A stretch of DNA of 57,082 nt. Source: Acetobacteraceae bacterium (GTDB lineage Bacteria; Pseudomonadota; Alphaproteobacteria; Acetobacterales; Acetobacteraceae). Below, piece after piece: positions 18,087 through 25,638 of the stretch (position 1 is its first letter; every line of letters begins with the position of its first letter). The stretch is taken from assembly GCA_025360065.1 (NCBI GenBank), contig JANYCX010000252.1, positions 1 through 57,082 of the forward strand, read 5' to 3'. The translations under genes were made by a program, and so were the position numbers. The notes beneath the pieces are model-generated. The model was given only the letters and a program-made list of their open reading frames with translations. It was not told the DNA's origin and made no database searches.

Positions 18087-19339
18087 CGAAACCGCGCCGC
18101 CGCGTAGGGCGCCGGATCAATCACCGGCTTGGTCCCGCCCACCAGATCGGCCACCAACCGTCCGGAAATCGCCCCCGCCGCCAGCCCGACATGGCCGTGT
18201 CCAAACGCGTGCACCACATCCGCGCAGCCGCTCGCCGGCCCGATGCATGGCAGGCCATCGGGCGTGGAAGGGCGGTGTCCCATCCATAATTTTATCCGCT
18301 CAGCTGGCAGATCCGCCGGCAGCCCAGGGATCACGCGGCGAACAAAATCGCGCAGGATTTCCGCCCGACGCCAGTTTGGCGCGGCCTCCAGCCCGGCGAT
18401 TTCGACTTGGCCTGCAATCCGCAGCCCGTGTGCGGTGGTGGTGGTGGCAGCCTTGCTGTCGGACGGCATGATCGGAATGCGCGGCGCGCTTTCCGGATTG
18501 GAAATTTCGGCATGGTAGCCGCGCTCGGTCTCCAGCGGCACTTTGTCGCCAACCATCGCGGCCAGCGCCTTGGAATGCGCGCCCGCGGCAATCACCGCGC
18601 GGTCACCCGCAATGTCACCCGCCGAACTGGTCACCGCCCGCAAACGCCCGCCCACCATCGCAAACCCGGTGGCGCGCGCCGCAACCAGTTTCGCCCCCTG
18701 CGCCTGGGCATGTGCCACCAGTGCGGCGACATATGCGCCCGGGTCGCTGCAATGGCCGCCATCCTGGACAAAAGCTCCAAACTGATAGCGCCGGTCGAGT
18801 GCCGGTTCCATCTGCCGCAACTCATCGCCATCCAGTTCATCCCAGCGCACCCCCTGTTCGGCGCGGATGGTCCAGCCGAGCTTTTCGGCCTCGAACTCCG
18901 CCCGGCTCGGGAACGCATAAAGCAGCCCGGTCAGGTGGATCAGATGCCCAACGCCGGCTTGCTCGGCCAAACGCTTATGGAGCGCGGGGCAGCCTTCCAC
19001 CAATGGCCGCAAAGCCGTCGCAATCGTCCGCAACTTGGCCGGAGTTGATCCCGCCGCCAGAAACCGCCACAGCCACGGCCAAGCCTGCGGCAAATAGCGC
19101 CAACGCATCGCCAGCGGCCCGAGCGGATCGGCGAGAAACCCTGGCACCTTCTTCCACAGCCCCGGCGCTGACATTGGCAGCACCGAACTCGGGCTGAGCC
19201 AGCAGCCATTGCCATAGCTCGCCGACTGTTCGCCGCCCGGCGGCCCCGGTTCGATGATCGTCACTGTTTGCCCGTCGCGGAGCAATTCCAGCGCCGTCGC
19301 CGCGCCCACAATGCCCGCCCCGATCACCACCACATGCAT
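18083..19339 (-). CDS. FAD-dependent D-amino-acid dehydrogenase-like oxidoreductase
   Basis: A 418-residue DAO-family flavoprotein resembling DadA. The dinucleotide-binding motif is at the extreme N-terminus (VVVIGAGIVGAATALELL), followed by the DadA-like SASYGNGCWLSPSSVLPM. The C-terminal FAD-contact region GHRPSTPDGLPCIGP and GHGHVGLAAGAISG are characteristic. DadA oxidises D-amino acids to 2-oxo acids and passes electrons to the respiratory chain at the inner membrane face. Without an alanine racemase next door the exact substrate stays open. It is convergent with, and overlaps by 4 bases, the upstream CoA-transferase. Confidence 0.9.
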   Translation of the reverse strand: MHVVVIGAGIVGAATALELLRDGQTVTIIEPGPPGGEQSASYGNGCWLSPSSVLPMSAPGLWKKVPGFLADPLGPLAMRWRYLPQAWPWLWRFLAAGSTPAKLRTIATALRPLVEGCPALHKRLAEQAGVGHLIHLTGLLYAFPSRAEFEAEKLGWTIRAEQGVRWDELDGDELRQMEPALDRRYQFGAFVQDGGHCSDPGAYVAALVAHAQAQGAKLVAARATGFAMVGGRLRAVTSSAGDIAGDRAVIAAGAHSKALAAMVGDKVPLETERGYHAEISNPESAPRIPIMPSDSKAATTTTAHGLRIAGQVEIAGLEAAPNWRRAEILRDFVRRVIPGLPADLPAERIKLWMGHRPSTPDGLPCIGPASGCADVVHAFGHGHVGLAAGAISGRLVADLVGGTKPVIDPAPYAAARFR

Positions 19340-19361
19340 CGCACTTTTCCCAATTCAACTT

Positions 19362-19384
19362 GTCGGGCACGATAGTCGGGCACG
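19362..19384. promoter_or_regulatory. 10-base direct repeat in a divergent promoter region
   Basis: GTCGGGCACG occurs twice with a 3-base spacer (19362-19371 and 19375-19384) in the 82-base gap between the divergent dadA-like and NIPSNAP genes. The 13-base period and central position suggest a possible activator or repressor site, but chance duplication cannot be excluded. Confidence 0.35.
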
Positions 19385-19421
19385 GGGGATTTGGAACCCC
19401 GCACCATGAAGGGAGACGTCA

Positions 19422-19748
19422 ATGATCTACGAACTGCGCATCTATCGCACCCTGCCGGGCCGCCTGCCCAATCTGTTGAAGCGCTTCCAGGACCATACTC
19501 TGCGCATCTGGGAACGCCACGGCATCCGCCAGGCCGGCTTCTGGACCACCCTGGTCGGCGAGTCGGCATCCGACCTGACCTATATGCTGGTTTGGGAGTC
19601 ACTCGCCGAACGCGACGCCAAATGGGCCGGTTTCGCCACCGACCCCGAATGGCTGAAAGCGCGTGCCGAAAGCGAGGCCGACGGTCCGATCAATGCCAAT
19701 GTCAGCAATCAGTTGTTGGTGCCGACCGCGTTTTCCAGCGTGAAGTAA
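19422..19748 (+). CDS. NIPSNAP family protein
   Basis: A 108-residue protein with the NIPSNAP ferredoxin-like alpha-beta fold. MIYELRIYRTLPGRLPNLLK and GFWTTLVGESASDLTYMLVW are typical of the family. Bacterial members are often linked to catabolic genes and proposed to act as small dimeric enzymes or binding proteins, but no reaction is established. A GGGAG ribosome binding site precedes the ATG. The stop codon lies inside the left arm of a perfect 24-base inverted repeat (19747-19799). Confidence 0.9.
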   Translation: MIYELRIYRTLPGRLPNLLKRFQDHTLRIWERHGIRQAGFWTTLVGESASDLTYMLVWESLAERDAKWAGFATDPEWLKARAESEADGPINANVSNQLLVPTAFSSVK

Positions 19749-19799
19749 TATCAACCCACCTTGACGATGGCTCCTCCATCGTCAAGGTGGGTTGATATT
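19747..19799. terminator. Perfect 24-bp inverted repeat after the NIPSNAP gene
   Basis: Arms at 19747-19770 and 19776-19799 are exact reverse complements with a 5-base CTCCT loop. The repeat begins within the NIPSNAP stop codon. It could end transcription or protect the 3' end, but no T-tract follows the right arm, and a fully perfect 24-bp stem is longer than a usual rho-independent terminator. It may instead be part of the palindromic element that follows. Confidence 0.6.
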
Positions 19800-19839
19800 G
19801 CGCGCCGGGTTGGCCGGCGGCGGCGCGCCAAACAAAGAC

Positions 19840-19897
19840 TTATACCGACCGGCGTTGATCCATTCTTCATGGGTCAACACTAAGCGGGTTGGTATAA
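19840..19897. repeat. Nested-palindrome element (MITE-like candidate)
   Basis: Outer arms TTATACCGACC (19840-19850) and GGTTGGTATAA (19887-19897) pair over 11 positions with one G-T wobble. Inside them lies a second hairpin, GTTGATCCAT/ATGGGTCAAC with a 5-base loop and one mismatch (19854-19878). The ends resemble terminal inverted repeats of a miniature non-autonomous element. An open frame crosses it on the minus strand, but in a different frame from the DUF35 gene and with no recognisable domain, so I read it as structured DNA or RNA rather than protein. Confidence 0.5.
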
Positions 19898-19936
19898 TAA
19901 AAGCGCCCGACTGACCGAACCTTCCGGTCAGTCGGG
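19897..19936 (-). terminator. Rho-independent terminator of the thiolase/DUF35 operon
   Basis: Arms CCCGACTGACCG (19906-19917) and CGGTCAGTCGGG (19925-19936) are perfectly complementary with a 7-base loop. Read on the minus strand, the stem is followed by GCGCTTTTATTATA, a good U-rich tail. It lies 9 bases past the end of the DUF35 gene, exactly where a terminator for that operon is expected. Confidence 0.85.
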
Positions 19937-19944
19937 TGGCGTGG

Positions 19945-20376
19945 TTAGCCGGCGAGCGTCCACTGCACCAAAGTATAGCCCTCATGCGGTTCAAACACCG
20001 CACGCACCGCCGCTCCGATTTCGACCAACTGCTGCGGATCGCCAAGCAAATTCCCCACCATCCGAACATTGCCGTACCGCGGCAGTTCAACCAGAACGAC
20101 AATGTAAGGACCATGCCCGACGAGGGCATCATGCACCGGATGATGCGGGCGTTCGTAGCTGTAAATCACCCCTTCGCCGTTGATGTCCTCCCACGCCATA
20201 TCAAACGAATGGCAGCGATGGCAGCACCATTCCGGCCCCCATTGCCAGGCCCCGCACCCTTGGCATTTCTGGATGCGCAACCGGTTCTGCCGCGTGCCGT
20301 CCCAGTACGGCTCGGCCAGTCCATCCGGGCCGGATGACGGTGCCGGCAGGCCGGCGGGCAAATAGGTCGTGCTCAT
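19945..20376 (-). CDS. DUF35 OB-fold/zinc-ribbon acyl-CoA-associated protein
   Basis: A 143-residue protein with an N-terminal zinc ribbon (CQGCGAWQWGPEWCCHRC, four cysteines near residues 38-55) followed by a DUF35 OB-fold (EDINGEGVIYSYERPHHPVH, GPYIVVLVELPRYGNVRMVG). Such proteins are obligate partners of atypical thiolases, forming complexes that channel acyl-CoA. The start overlaps the thiolase stop by 4 bases, so the two are translationally coupled, which fits a heteromeric thiolase complex. A strong terminator follows directly. Confidence 0.92.
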   Translation of the reverse strand: MSTTYLPAGLPAPSSGPDGLAEPYWDGTRQNRLRIQKCQGCGAWQWGPEWCCHRCHSFDMAWEDINGEGVIYSYERPHHPVHDALVGHGPYIVVLVELPRYGNVRMVGNLLGDPQQLVEIGAAVRAVFEPHEGYTLVQWTLAG

Positions 20377-21557
20377 AATGTCGCCTCCGATCCGAGAATA
20401 AGCGAGCTTACCGGCGTCACCATCGGCCCGCCGATGACAATGGCGGCATCGTTGCGTTTGACCTGATTAATCGCGGTGCCGCGAATTTGCCGCACCGATT
20501 CAATCACCAGTTCCAGCCCGTGCATATAGCACTCCGCCAGATTGCCGCCGCTGGTGTTGAGGGGCATTTTGCCGCCCTCGACATAAAGATTTTCCGGCAC
20601 CAGCATTTCGTTGGCCTGATCGGCGGGGACCAAGCCATGCTCCACCAGGCTCATCAAGACCCCGCCAGTGAAGTTCTCGTAGCATTGCACGATGCCCATA
20701 TCGGCCGGGCCGAGCTGGGCCATGTCATACATACGTTGCGCAATGGTGCCGAAGTTGGAGCTCGGGTAGTTCGGCATGTTATGCACCGGCGCCGCACTGC
20801 GATGGTCGCTGCCCTGGCCGCAGGCCAATACATACGATGGCTTGTGGCGCAGATCGCGGGCGCGCTCGGCCGAGACCACAATCACCGCTGCCGCGCCGTC
20901 ATTTTCCTGGCAGCAATCATACAAATGAAAGAATGGCTCGATGATCCAGCGCGAGGCATCGTAGGTCGCCGCATCCAACGGCCGCCCACCCATCACCGCG
21001 TTGGGGTTGTTCTGCGCATGGTGGTAACACGCCAGCGAAATCGCCCGTAGCGCGTTCTGCCCAATGCCATGGTCATGCATAAAGCGCGTCACCTTCATCG
21101 CAAAACGCTGCGCCGGCGACATCAACCCGTACGGCGCGAGAAACGCGTCATCGCCACCAACGCTCGCAACCGGGGCACCGCGCCCGTAGCGGGCATATTG
21201 CCCCTGCGCCAAGGACCGGAATGCCACCACGCAATCGGCCATCCCTGTCGCCACTGCGGCCGCCGCATTGCCAACCGCGCCACACACCCCGCCGCCGCCG
21301 CCGCCCCAGAACATGTTGGAGAATTTCAGCTCCCTGATGCCAAGTGCGGATGCCAGCCGCCCGGCATCCGACCGGTCCCCGCCATAGGACGCAAACCCGT
21401 CAACCTCATGCGGCGATATCCCGGCATCGGCGCAGGCTTTGACCACCGCTTGCAGCGCAAGCTTGAACTCGCTGTCGGGGGATTTTCCATGGCGGTAATA
21501 AATCGTCTCGCCAATGCCGGCGATCGCGGTTTTGCCGCGGAGGGTTCTTTCGGCCAT
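20373..21557 (-). CDS. Thiolase-family protein (SCP-x/DUF35-dependent type)
   Basis: A 394-residue thiolase-fold protein. AIAGIGETIYYRHGKSPDSE, DGFASYGGDRSD, and NTSGGNLAECYMHGLELVIE are typical of the non-canonical thiolases that pair with DUF35 proteins. A glycine run (WGGGGGGVCGAVGNAAAAV) sits where the nucleophile loop is expected, with one cysteine in it. The canonical C-terminal GHP and Cys-x-Gly motifs of degradative thiolases are not recognisable, so its chemistry may differ from standard thiolysis. ATG 21557 (MAERTLRG) is chosen over 21602. A 14-base perfect palindrome lies about 90 bases upstream (21648-21661). Confidence 0.9.
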   Translation of the reverse strand: MAERTLRGKTAIAGIGETIYYRHGKSPDSEFKLALQAVVKACADAGISPHEVDGFASYGGDRSDAGRLASALGIRELKFSNMFWGGGGGGVCGAVGNAAAAVATGMADCVVAFRSLAQGQYARYGRGAPVASVGGDDAFLAPYGLMSPAQRFAMKVTRFMHDHGIGQNALRAISLACYHHAQNNPNAVMGGRPLDAATYDASRWIIEPFFHLYDCCQENDGAAAVIVVSAERARDLRHKPSYVLACGQGSDHRSAAPVHNMPNYPSSNFGTIAQRMYDMAQLGPADMGIVQCYENFTGGVLMSLVEHGLVPADQANEMLVPENLYVEGGKMPLNTSGGNLAECYMHGLELVIESVRQIRGTAINQVKRNDAAIVIGGPMVTPVSSLILGSEATL

Positions 21558-21647
21558 TTTGTGGTCCCTGTTGGTTTCCTTGGGCGATGCTAGCAAAGCC
21601 ACAACGGAAGGAAAGGGGTGTGAGGCGTGGCGATGGCTCAGGTATAA

Positions 21648-21661
21648 TTACGATATCGTAA
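21648..21661. promoter_or_regulatory. Perfect 14-base palindrome upstream of the thiolase operon
   Basis: TTACGATATCGTAA is fully self-complementary and sits in an AT-rich patch in otherwise GC-rich DNA, about 90 bases before the thiolase start. The form is that expected for a dimeric TetR-type repressor, which commonly controls acyl-CoA genes. A TATAAT (21643-21648) abuts it on the plus strand but points away from the operon. No regulator gene is adjacent. Confidence 0.5.
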
Positions 21662-21698
21662 CAAAATAGACGCAAAATTTCCCGCGGCCCTATTCCGG

Positions 21699-22277
21699 TT
21701 ATGGACGAACCGCGCTTCTGCCCTCCCAACCCACCCCGAAATCGGTTTCAACCGGCGTCCAAACCGACCGCATCGCAACCGGCGCGGCCTCCGTGGCAGC
21801 AATAGTCGGCGCTGGCCGCGCCACCAATCCGGCCGGCACCCCCAACATCCGGCAGAGCGGGGCGAGGATGCGCCCCGCGCCGGGGCAAGTGGCCAGCAAG
21901 GCCTGCATGGCGGGCTCGTTCAGCAGCGCTTCCAACTGGCAGCCAAAGCCCGCTGCCTCGTAGCCCAATTCGCGCACCAGCCAGGCGCGGCCCTGCGGCA
22001 GGGCCGGGGCCCGCGTTTCAGCCGAACGATCGTGGCGCGAACGATCGTGGCGCAACCGGGCCGGGAGCAACCGGGCTGGGCGCGTCACCAAACGGTCGAA
22101 CCGCCGCGCTGCCCGGGTCAGCCGCGCCCATAGCGGGCCGATCAACCCAACCAGACGCGGCAAGCGCAAAAATCGCCACGCCACCAGCGCCGCCAGCCCA
22201 GCCATAATCACCCCGAGCCGGTGCGCGAGCTCCTGGGTAGTCACAGCGGTTGCGGGAAGGGCGGGTGAATGTGTCAT
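21699..22277 (-). CDS. Membrane-anchored protein of unknown function
   Basis: A 192-residue protein. One hydrophobic segment near residues 18-40 (LGVIMAGLAALVAWRFLRLP) is followed by a very basic region (RAARRFDRLVTRPARLLPAR) and a globular C-terminal part with AWLVRELGYEAAGFGCQLEA and GRILAPLCRMLGV. I believe similar conserved hypothetical proteins occur in Acetobacteraceae, but I cannot name a family. ATG 22277 has an AGGAAA 6-8 bases upstream; the longer frame to 22415 runs into the hydrolase gene. The basic region carries two short 15-base tandem duplications (22023-22052 and just after), which may vary in copy number. Confidence 0.72.
   Translation of the reverse strand: MTHSPALPATAVTTQELAHRLGVIMAGLAALVAWRFLRLPRLVGLIGPLWARLTRAARRFDRLVTRPARLLPARLRHDRSRHDRSAETRAPALPQGRAWLVRELGYEAAGFGCQLEALLNEPAMQALLATCPGAGRILAPLCRMLGVPAGLVARPAPTIAATEAAPVAMRSVWTPVETDFGVGWEGRSAVRP
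22023..22052. repeat. Two exact copies of a 15-base tandem repeat
   Basis: CGAACGATCGTGGCG occurs twice in a row. Immediately after, CAACCGGGC(C/T)GGG also repeats with a 15-base period (about 22053-22082). Both keep the reading frame of the minus-strand gene and give repeated RHDRS and PARL peptides in its basic region. Confidence 0.8.
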
Positions 22278-22315
22278 GACTATTTTCCTATCACCCGCCC
22301 GCCGCCGCTGCAAGA

Positions 22316-23212
22316 TTATTCGTCGCGGCGGGCGAGGAACTTTGTCACCAGATCGAGAAACCCTGCGGTCTCCTCGATATGCGGCAAATGGCTCGATTGC
22401 TCGAAAATCGTCCATCGCACATCCGCGATATGCTCGGCAAAGGGCTGCACCACGGCTTCGGTCGCCTCGTCATGGCGGCCGGAGATCAGCAGGGTGGGCA
22501 CCGCGATCCGGTGCAGCCGATCAATGATGCTCCAGCGGCGGATGGTGCCGATGCAGTGGAACTCACTCGGGCCGTTCATGGTGTGATAAACAGTGGGATC
22601 GGCGGTCATGGCGGCAAAGCTCGCGGTAAGCTCCTCGGGCCACGGCACGCGGCAAAGGTGGCGGTCATAGAACACCTGCACGGCGTCATTATACGCGGTG
22701 CTACTGGTGGTGCCGGCGGCTTCATGGGCCAGCAGCGTCGCCTGCACCTCGGGCGGTAGCAAAGCGCGCAATTTATTGGCCTCGGCCACCCATAATTCCA
22801 TTGACGCCGGGCTATCGGCGATCACCAGTGACCGCAGGCCCGGCGGGCGGGTCACCCCATGTTCGGCGCCCAGCATGCCGCCCCAGCTTTGGCCAAGCAG
22901 ATGGTAGCTGTCCTGAATGCCAAGATGGCGCAGCAGAGAGTCAAGTTCTTCGACAAAAAGCGGAACCTGCCAGAAATCCGGATTTTTTTCCGGCAGATGG
23001 GTCGAATTGCCGCAACCGATCTGGTCGTAATGGATCACCGCCCGGCCGGTTTCGGCCAAGGCCGCCAGCCGCAGCAGGTAATTATGTGGCACCCCAGGTC
23101 CGCCATGCAGCACCACCAAGGGCGGCTTGCCGGTGTGGAGGTCGCCGGTCACCCGATACCAGGTCTGCCAGTTCCGGAAGTTCGCATAGCCCTCGCGTAT
23201 TTGGTGGGTCAT
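22316..23212 (-). CDS. Proline iminopeptidase-type alpha/beta hydrolase
   Basis: A 298-residue cytoplasmic alpha/beta hydrolase of peptidase family S33 (proline iminopeptidase / L-amino-acid amidase group). The oxyanion motif [11 protein letters not shown], the [11 protein letters not shown] segment and the nucleophile elbow [11 protein letters not shown] are characteristic, with a candidate Asp in SGRHDEAT and His in [13 protein letters not shown] 23212 matches the family N-terminus ([15 protein letters not shown] follows closely). It lies downstream of a TTC38-type gene in the same direction; the 64-base gap holds the degenerate REP-like remnant. The natural substrate is unknown. Confidence 0.9.
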   Translation of the reverse strand: MTHQIREGYANFRNWQTWYRVTGDLHTGKPPLVVLHGGPGVPHNYLLRLAALAETGRAVIHYDQIGCGNSTHLPEKNPDFWQVPLFVEELDSLLRHLGIQDSYHLLGQSWGGMLGAEHGVTRPPGLRSLVIADSPASMELWVAEANKLRALLPPEVQATLLAHEAAGTTSSTAYNDAVQVFYDRHLCRVPWPEELTASFAAMTADPTVYHTMNGPSEFHCIGTIRRWSIIDRLHRIAVPTLLISGRHDEATEAVVQPFAEHIADVRWTIFEQSSHLPHIEETAGFLDLVTKFLARRDE

Positions 23213-23269
23213 CGTGGTTTCCTTGCTGGATCGGGTGTCGGGGATGCAGGTCGATCCATGAACCGCTCC

Positions 23270-23302
23270 GCCTTCGTCATCGTCCACCAAAGTGGCGGAT
23301 TG
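23270..23302. repeat. Degenerate copy of the REP-like element
   Basis: The run CCTTCGTC...GTCCACCAAAGTGGCGGATTG closely matches the loop and right arm of the palindrome at 39781-39843 (CCTTCGTCGTGCACCAAG followed by TGGCGGATTG). The left arm is lost. The stop codon and last residues of the TTC38-type gene (TIRHFGGR) fall within it, suggesting the element inserted at or eroded into the gene end. Confidence 0.55.
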
Positions 23303-24599
23303 TCGTCGCGGGCCCCGCCACCGGAATCCCGGCCGGCCCCGCCCGACGTGCCGCGATCAGGCGCCGCGCATCGTCCAACCGGTCCGCGTGGAGATAGGCT
23401 TTCAGCAAGGTGAACGCGATCAGATCAAGCTGCGCCCGGCTGCCGCCGACCCGCTCGCCCGCGTCGATCACCGGCGCCAGCGCGTCGATCGCGGCGGCGA
23501 AATCCTGACGCTGGAAGGCCGCGAAGCCACGCGCCAGGATCGGCACCAGATCGCCCGAATCATAGCGCCCGTCGCGCGCAAGATCGTCGATCTCGCGCGT
23601 CCACGCCGCACGCCCGGCATCGTCACCCATCGCCGCCTGGGCCAGCGTCACATGCAGGTCGGAAAACCCGATTGCCGGATGCGGCACAGCCTGGTTGGCA
23701 AAGTTATGGATGCTGCGCCAGGCATCGTCGTTGCGCGGCTGCCCGGCAAGTTCCCAACGCCACAGGAACGACACCGCATCGGTGATTTTCGCCCGTGCCG
23801 CACCGCTATGCACGCCAAGCGAGAACCCATCGTAATACAAACGCATGGCCTCGTCCGCCGCCCCGGCTTCGAGCTCGGCGAGCGCCAGGTGCCAGGTCAG
23901 ATGGCTGTAAAGCAGACCATCGCGCGGATAATCGCTCAGCCAGCCGGCCAGATAATGCCGTGCGGCAGCCGGATCGCCGGTTTCGTAGGCGACATGCCCC
24001 CTGGTATGCGCGCCCCAGCCATTATGGCGGCGCTGGCGCAACGATTGTTCGATTTTGGCCTCAGCGGCGGCGTGCAGCCCGTTTTCGGACTGCGCCATGG
24101 CGTGATGGGCGGCAAACCACCAGTCATCGCCATAATGTGGGGCGAGACGGTCGAGCAATGCCAGCAGATGGCGCTTTTGCTCGCGGTGGCCAGAACTGCC
24201 GATCAGCCCATTGGTGAAGGCGGTCGGCGTCAGCACCATCGCGTCGCGCGGCCAGTCGGCGAGATGCACACGTAAGGCGGCGATGGATGCTGCGCCATGG
24301 CCGGCCGCCAGGGTTTCAAAGAAGGCGATGTGGCTGGCCTCGCGCGCTGGCAAATTCACCGCCAAGGATACAGCAATCGCCCGCGCGGTCCGGGCGGCGG
24401 CAATGTCGCTATGCAACAGCAGGGTCTGGGCGCGCCCGACATGGGCGAGGGCGAAATCGGGGTCGGCCGCAATGGCGCGGTCGAATTCCGCCAACGCGCC
24501 GGGATACATGGTCAACAGCCGGTCGCAGCCTTCGACATAGGCATCGCGGGCAACGGTGGACCCGGTCGAGATGGCAAGTCCGTAGCGGTCCAGCACCAT
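23277..24599 (-). CDS. TTC38-type tetratricopeptide repeat protein
   Basis: A 440-residue all-helical protein resembling the TTC38 family. The N-terminus ([20 protein letters not shown]) and repeated helical hairpins of TPR type ([60 protein letters not shown]) run through the whole length. [19 protein letters not shown] near the middle is a family signature. No catalytic motif and no signal peptide are seen, so it probably works as a cytoplasmic interaction protein. The start lies 3 bases past the HutD stop, so the two are co-transcribed. The last eight residues come from a REP-like remnant. Confidence 0.87.
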   Translation of the reverse strand: MVLDRYGLAISTGSTVARDAYVEGCDRLLTMYPGALAEFDRAIAADPDFALAHVGRAQTLLLHSDIAAARTARAIAVSLAVNLPAREASHIAFFETLAAGHGAASIAALRVHLADWPRDAMVLTPTAFTNGLIGSSGHREQKRHLLALLDRLAPHYGDDWWFAAHHAMAQSENGLHAAAEAKIEQSLRQRRHNGWGAHTRGHVAYETGDPAAARHYLAGWLSDYPRDGLLYSHLTWHLALAELEAGAADEAMRLYYDGFSLGVHSGAARAKITDAVSFLWRWELAGQPRNDDAWRSIHNFANQAVPHPAIGFSDLHVTLAQAAMGDDAGRAAWTREIDDLARDGRYDSGDLVPILARGFAAFQRQDFAAAIDALAPVIDAGERVGGSRAQLDLIAFTLLKAYLHADRLDDARRLIAARRAGPAGIPVAGPATTIRHFGGR

Positions 24600-24602
24600 C
24601 GA

Positions 24603-25103
24603 TCAGGCGACCGGCAGGAACAGGATATAGGCTGCCGGCAGCGCGGTCGTTGCAATCTCGCCATCAAGCCGCAATGCATCGCGCGTGGTCAAATCGACCA
24701 GGAACGCCATCCCATTTGCCGGCGGGGCGGGCAGATGCGTCGGTGCGGTCAGCACCTGCACGCTATGCCGCCATTTGGCCCGGTCGCACATCGCGTTCAG
24801 CACCACGCACGGCCCAAGGATGCGGCACTGGGTCGGCCAGCCGCCATCGAACCGGGTGGGGAGATGCGGGGTATGCACCACCAAAGTTGCATGCGGCGGG
24901 GCGAATTCCAGCGCGAAGCCCGGCCCGTCGAGCAAGGTGATAATCCGGTTCTGACCGCTGAAATCGGAGAACGGCGCATCGGCGTCGAGAAAGGCAAACC
25001 CCACCATCCAGTCTGCGCCAGTGGCAATATCGGCCTTGCGTCCGGCCCGGTTCGCCCAGCGCGACGGCAGGCGGGTGGCAAAGCTCAGCTGTTCATGGGC
25101 CAT
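24603..25103 (-). CDS. hutD: HutD/Ves family protein
   Basis: A 166-residue cupin-like protein of the HutD family (DUF886). LPSRWANRAGRKADIATG, ADWMVGFAFLDADAPFSDFS and the following NRIITLLDGPGFALEF are the conserved elements. HutD is found in histidine-utilisation operons of pseudomonads, where it is thought to bind a pathway product (formylglutamate) and limit hut expression; it is not an enzyme of the pathway. No other hut gene is in the window, so the context does not support histidine catabolism here. ATG 25103 gives the family N-terminus; the open frame back to 25331 overlaps the next gene. Confidence 0.85.
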   Translation of the reverse strand: MAHEQLSFATRLPSRWANRAGRKADIATGADWMVGFAFLDADAPFSDFSGQNRIITLLDGPGFALEFAPPHATLVVHTPHLPTRFDGGWPTQCRILGPCVVLNAMCDRAKWRHSVQVLTAPTHLPAPPANGMAFLVDLTTRDALRLDGEIATTALPAAYILFLPVA

Positions 25104-25153
25104 GTGGTTTCCGTTTCCGTCGTTAAAATCAAGGATGAGTGCAAAACAACACG

Positions 25154-25555
25154 CTAGGAAGATGCGCAGGACAGCGTCGTCACCATCCCGACACTGTCCT
25201 GCTTGAAGCGCGTCTTGTAAGCCTCCCGCAGCGCCAGCATGCGCTCCCAGGTCTCCGCCGACGGGGTGGTAACGATTTGAATAATGCTGGTTTTTTCCCC
25301 CATTACCCGTTTGGTCGTGGAATGCTGCCATTGGGCGTTGGCATCAATCACGGTCAGCCGCGACGGAAACCGCGCGCTGACCTCGCGGGCGAGGTAGTCG
25401 GCCCATTCCGAGGCATCAATCTGGCGGCCATCGCGATGGGCGCGCCCGAATGTCAACTGCACTGTCACCTGCGCCTCGCCCGGAACGCCCTCGCATGGCG
25501 CGGCAGCGACGGTGATCGGCAGCACCAGAAAAGCGGCGAGCAGCAGATTGCGCAT
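25154..25555 (-). CDS. Secreted DUF3574 protein
   Basis: A 133-residue exported protein. A signal peptide (MRNLLLAAFLVLPITVAAA) precedes a small alpha-beta domain with the DUF3574 signatures: VQLTFGRAHRDG, the ASEWADYLAREVSARFPSRL segment, LTVIDANAQWQ and the C-terminal YKTRFKQDSVGMV. The function of the family is unknown. A GAGGGA ribosome binding site precedes the ATG. It is the first gene of a minus-strand run that continues with hutD, 50 bases downstream. Confidence 0.87.
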   Translation of the reverse strand: MRNLLLAAFLVLPITVAAAPCEGVPGEAQVTVQLTFGRAHRDGRQIDASEWADYLAREVSARFPSRLTVIDANAQWQHSTTKRVMGEKTSIIQIVTTPSAETWERMLALREAYKTRFKQDSVGMVTTLSCASS

Positions 25556-25638
25556 GGGCGGGTTCCCTCGGGCGGAATGCGGAGATAGGGTGTCACTCTA
25601 CCGGTCCCGACCGGCCTCGCCAAACCAAGGATTATCCG

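Noticed and set aside
19782-20132. 116-residue minus-strand frame past the DUF35 gene
   Set aside because: It is in a different frame from DUF35, passes through the terminator and the nested palindromes, and encodes no known domain.
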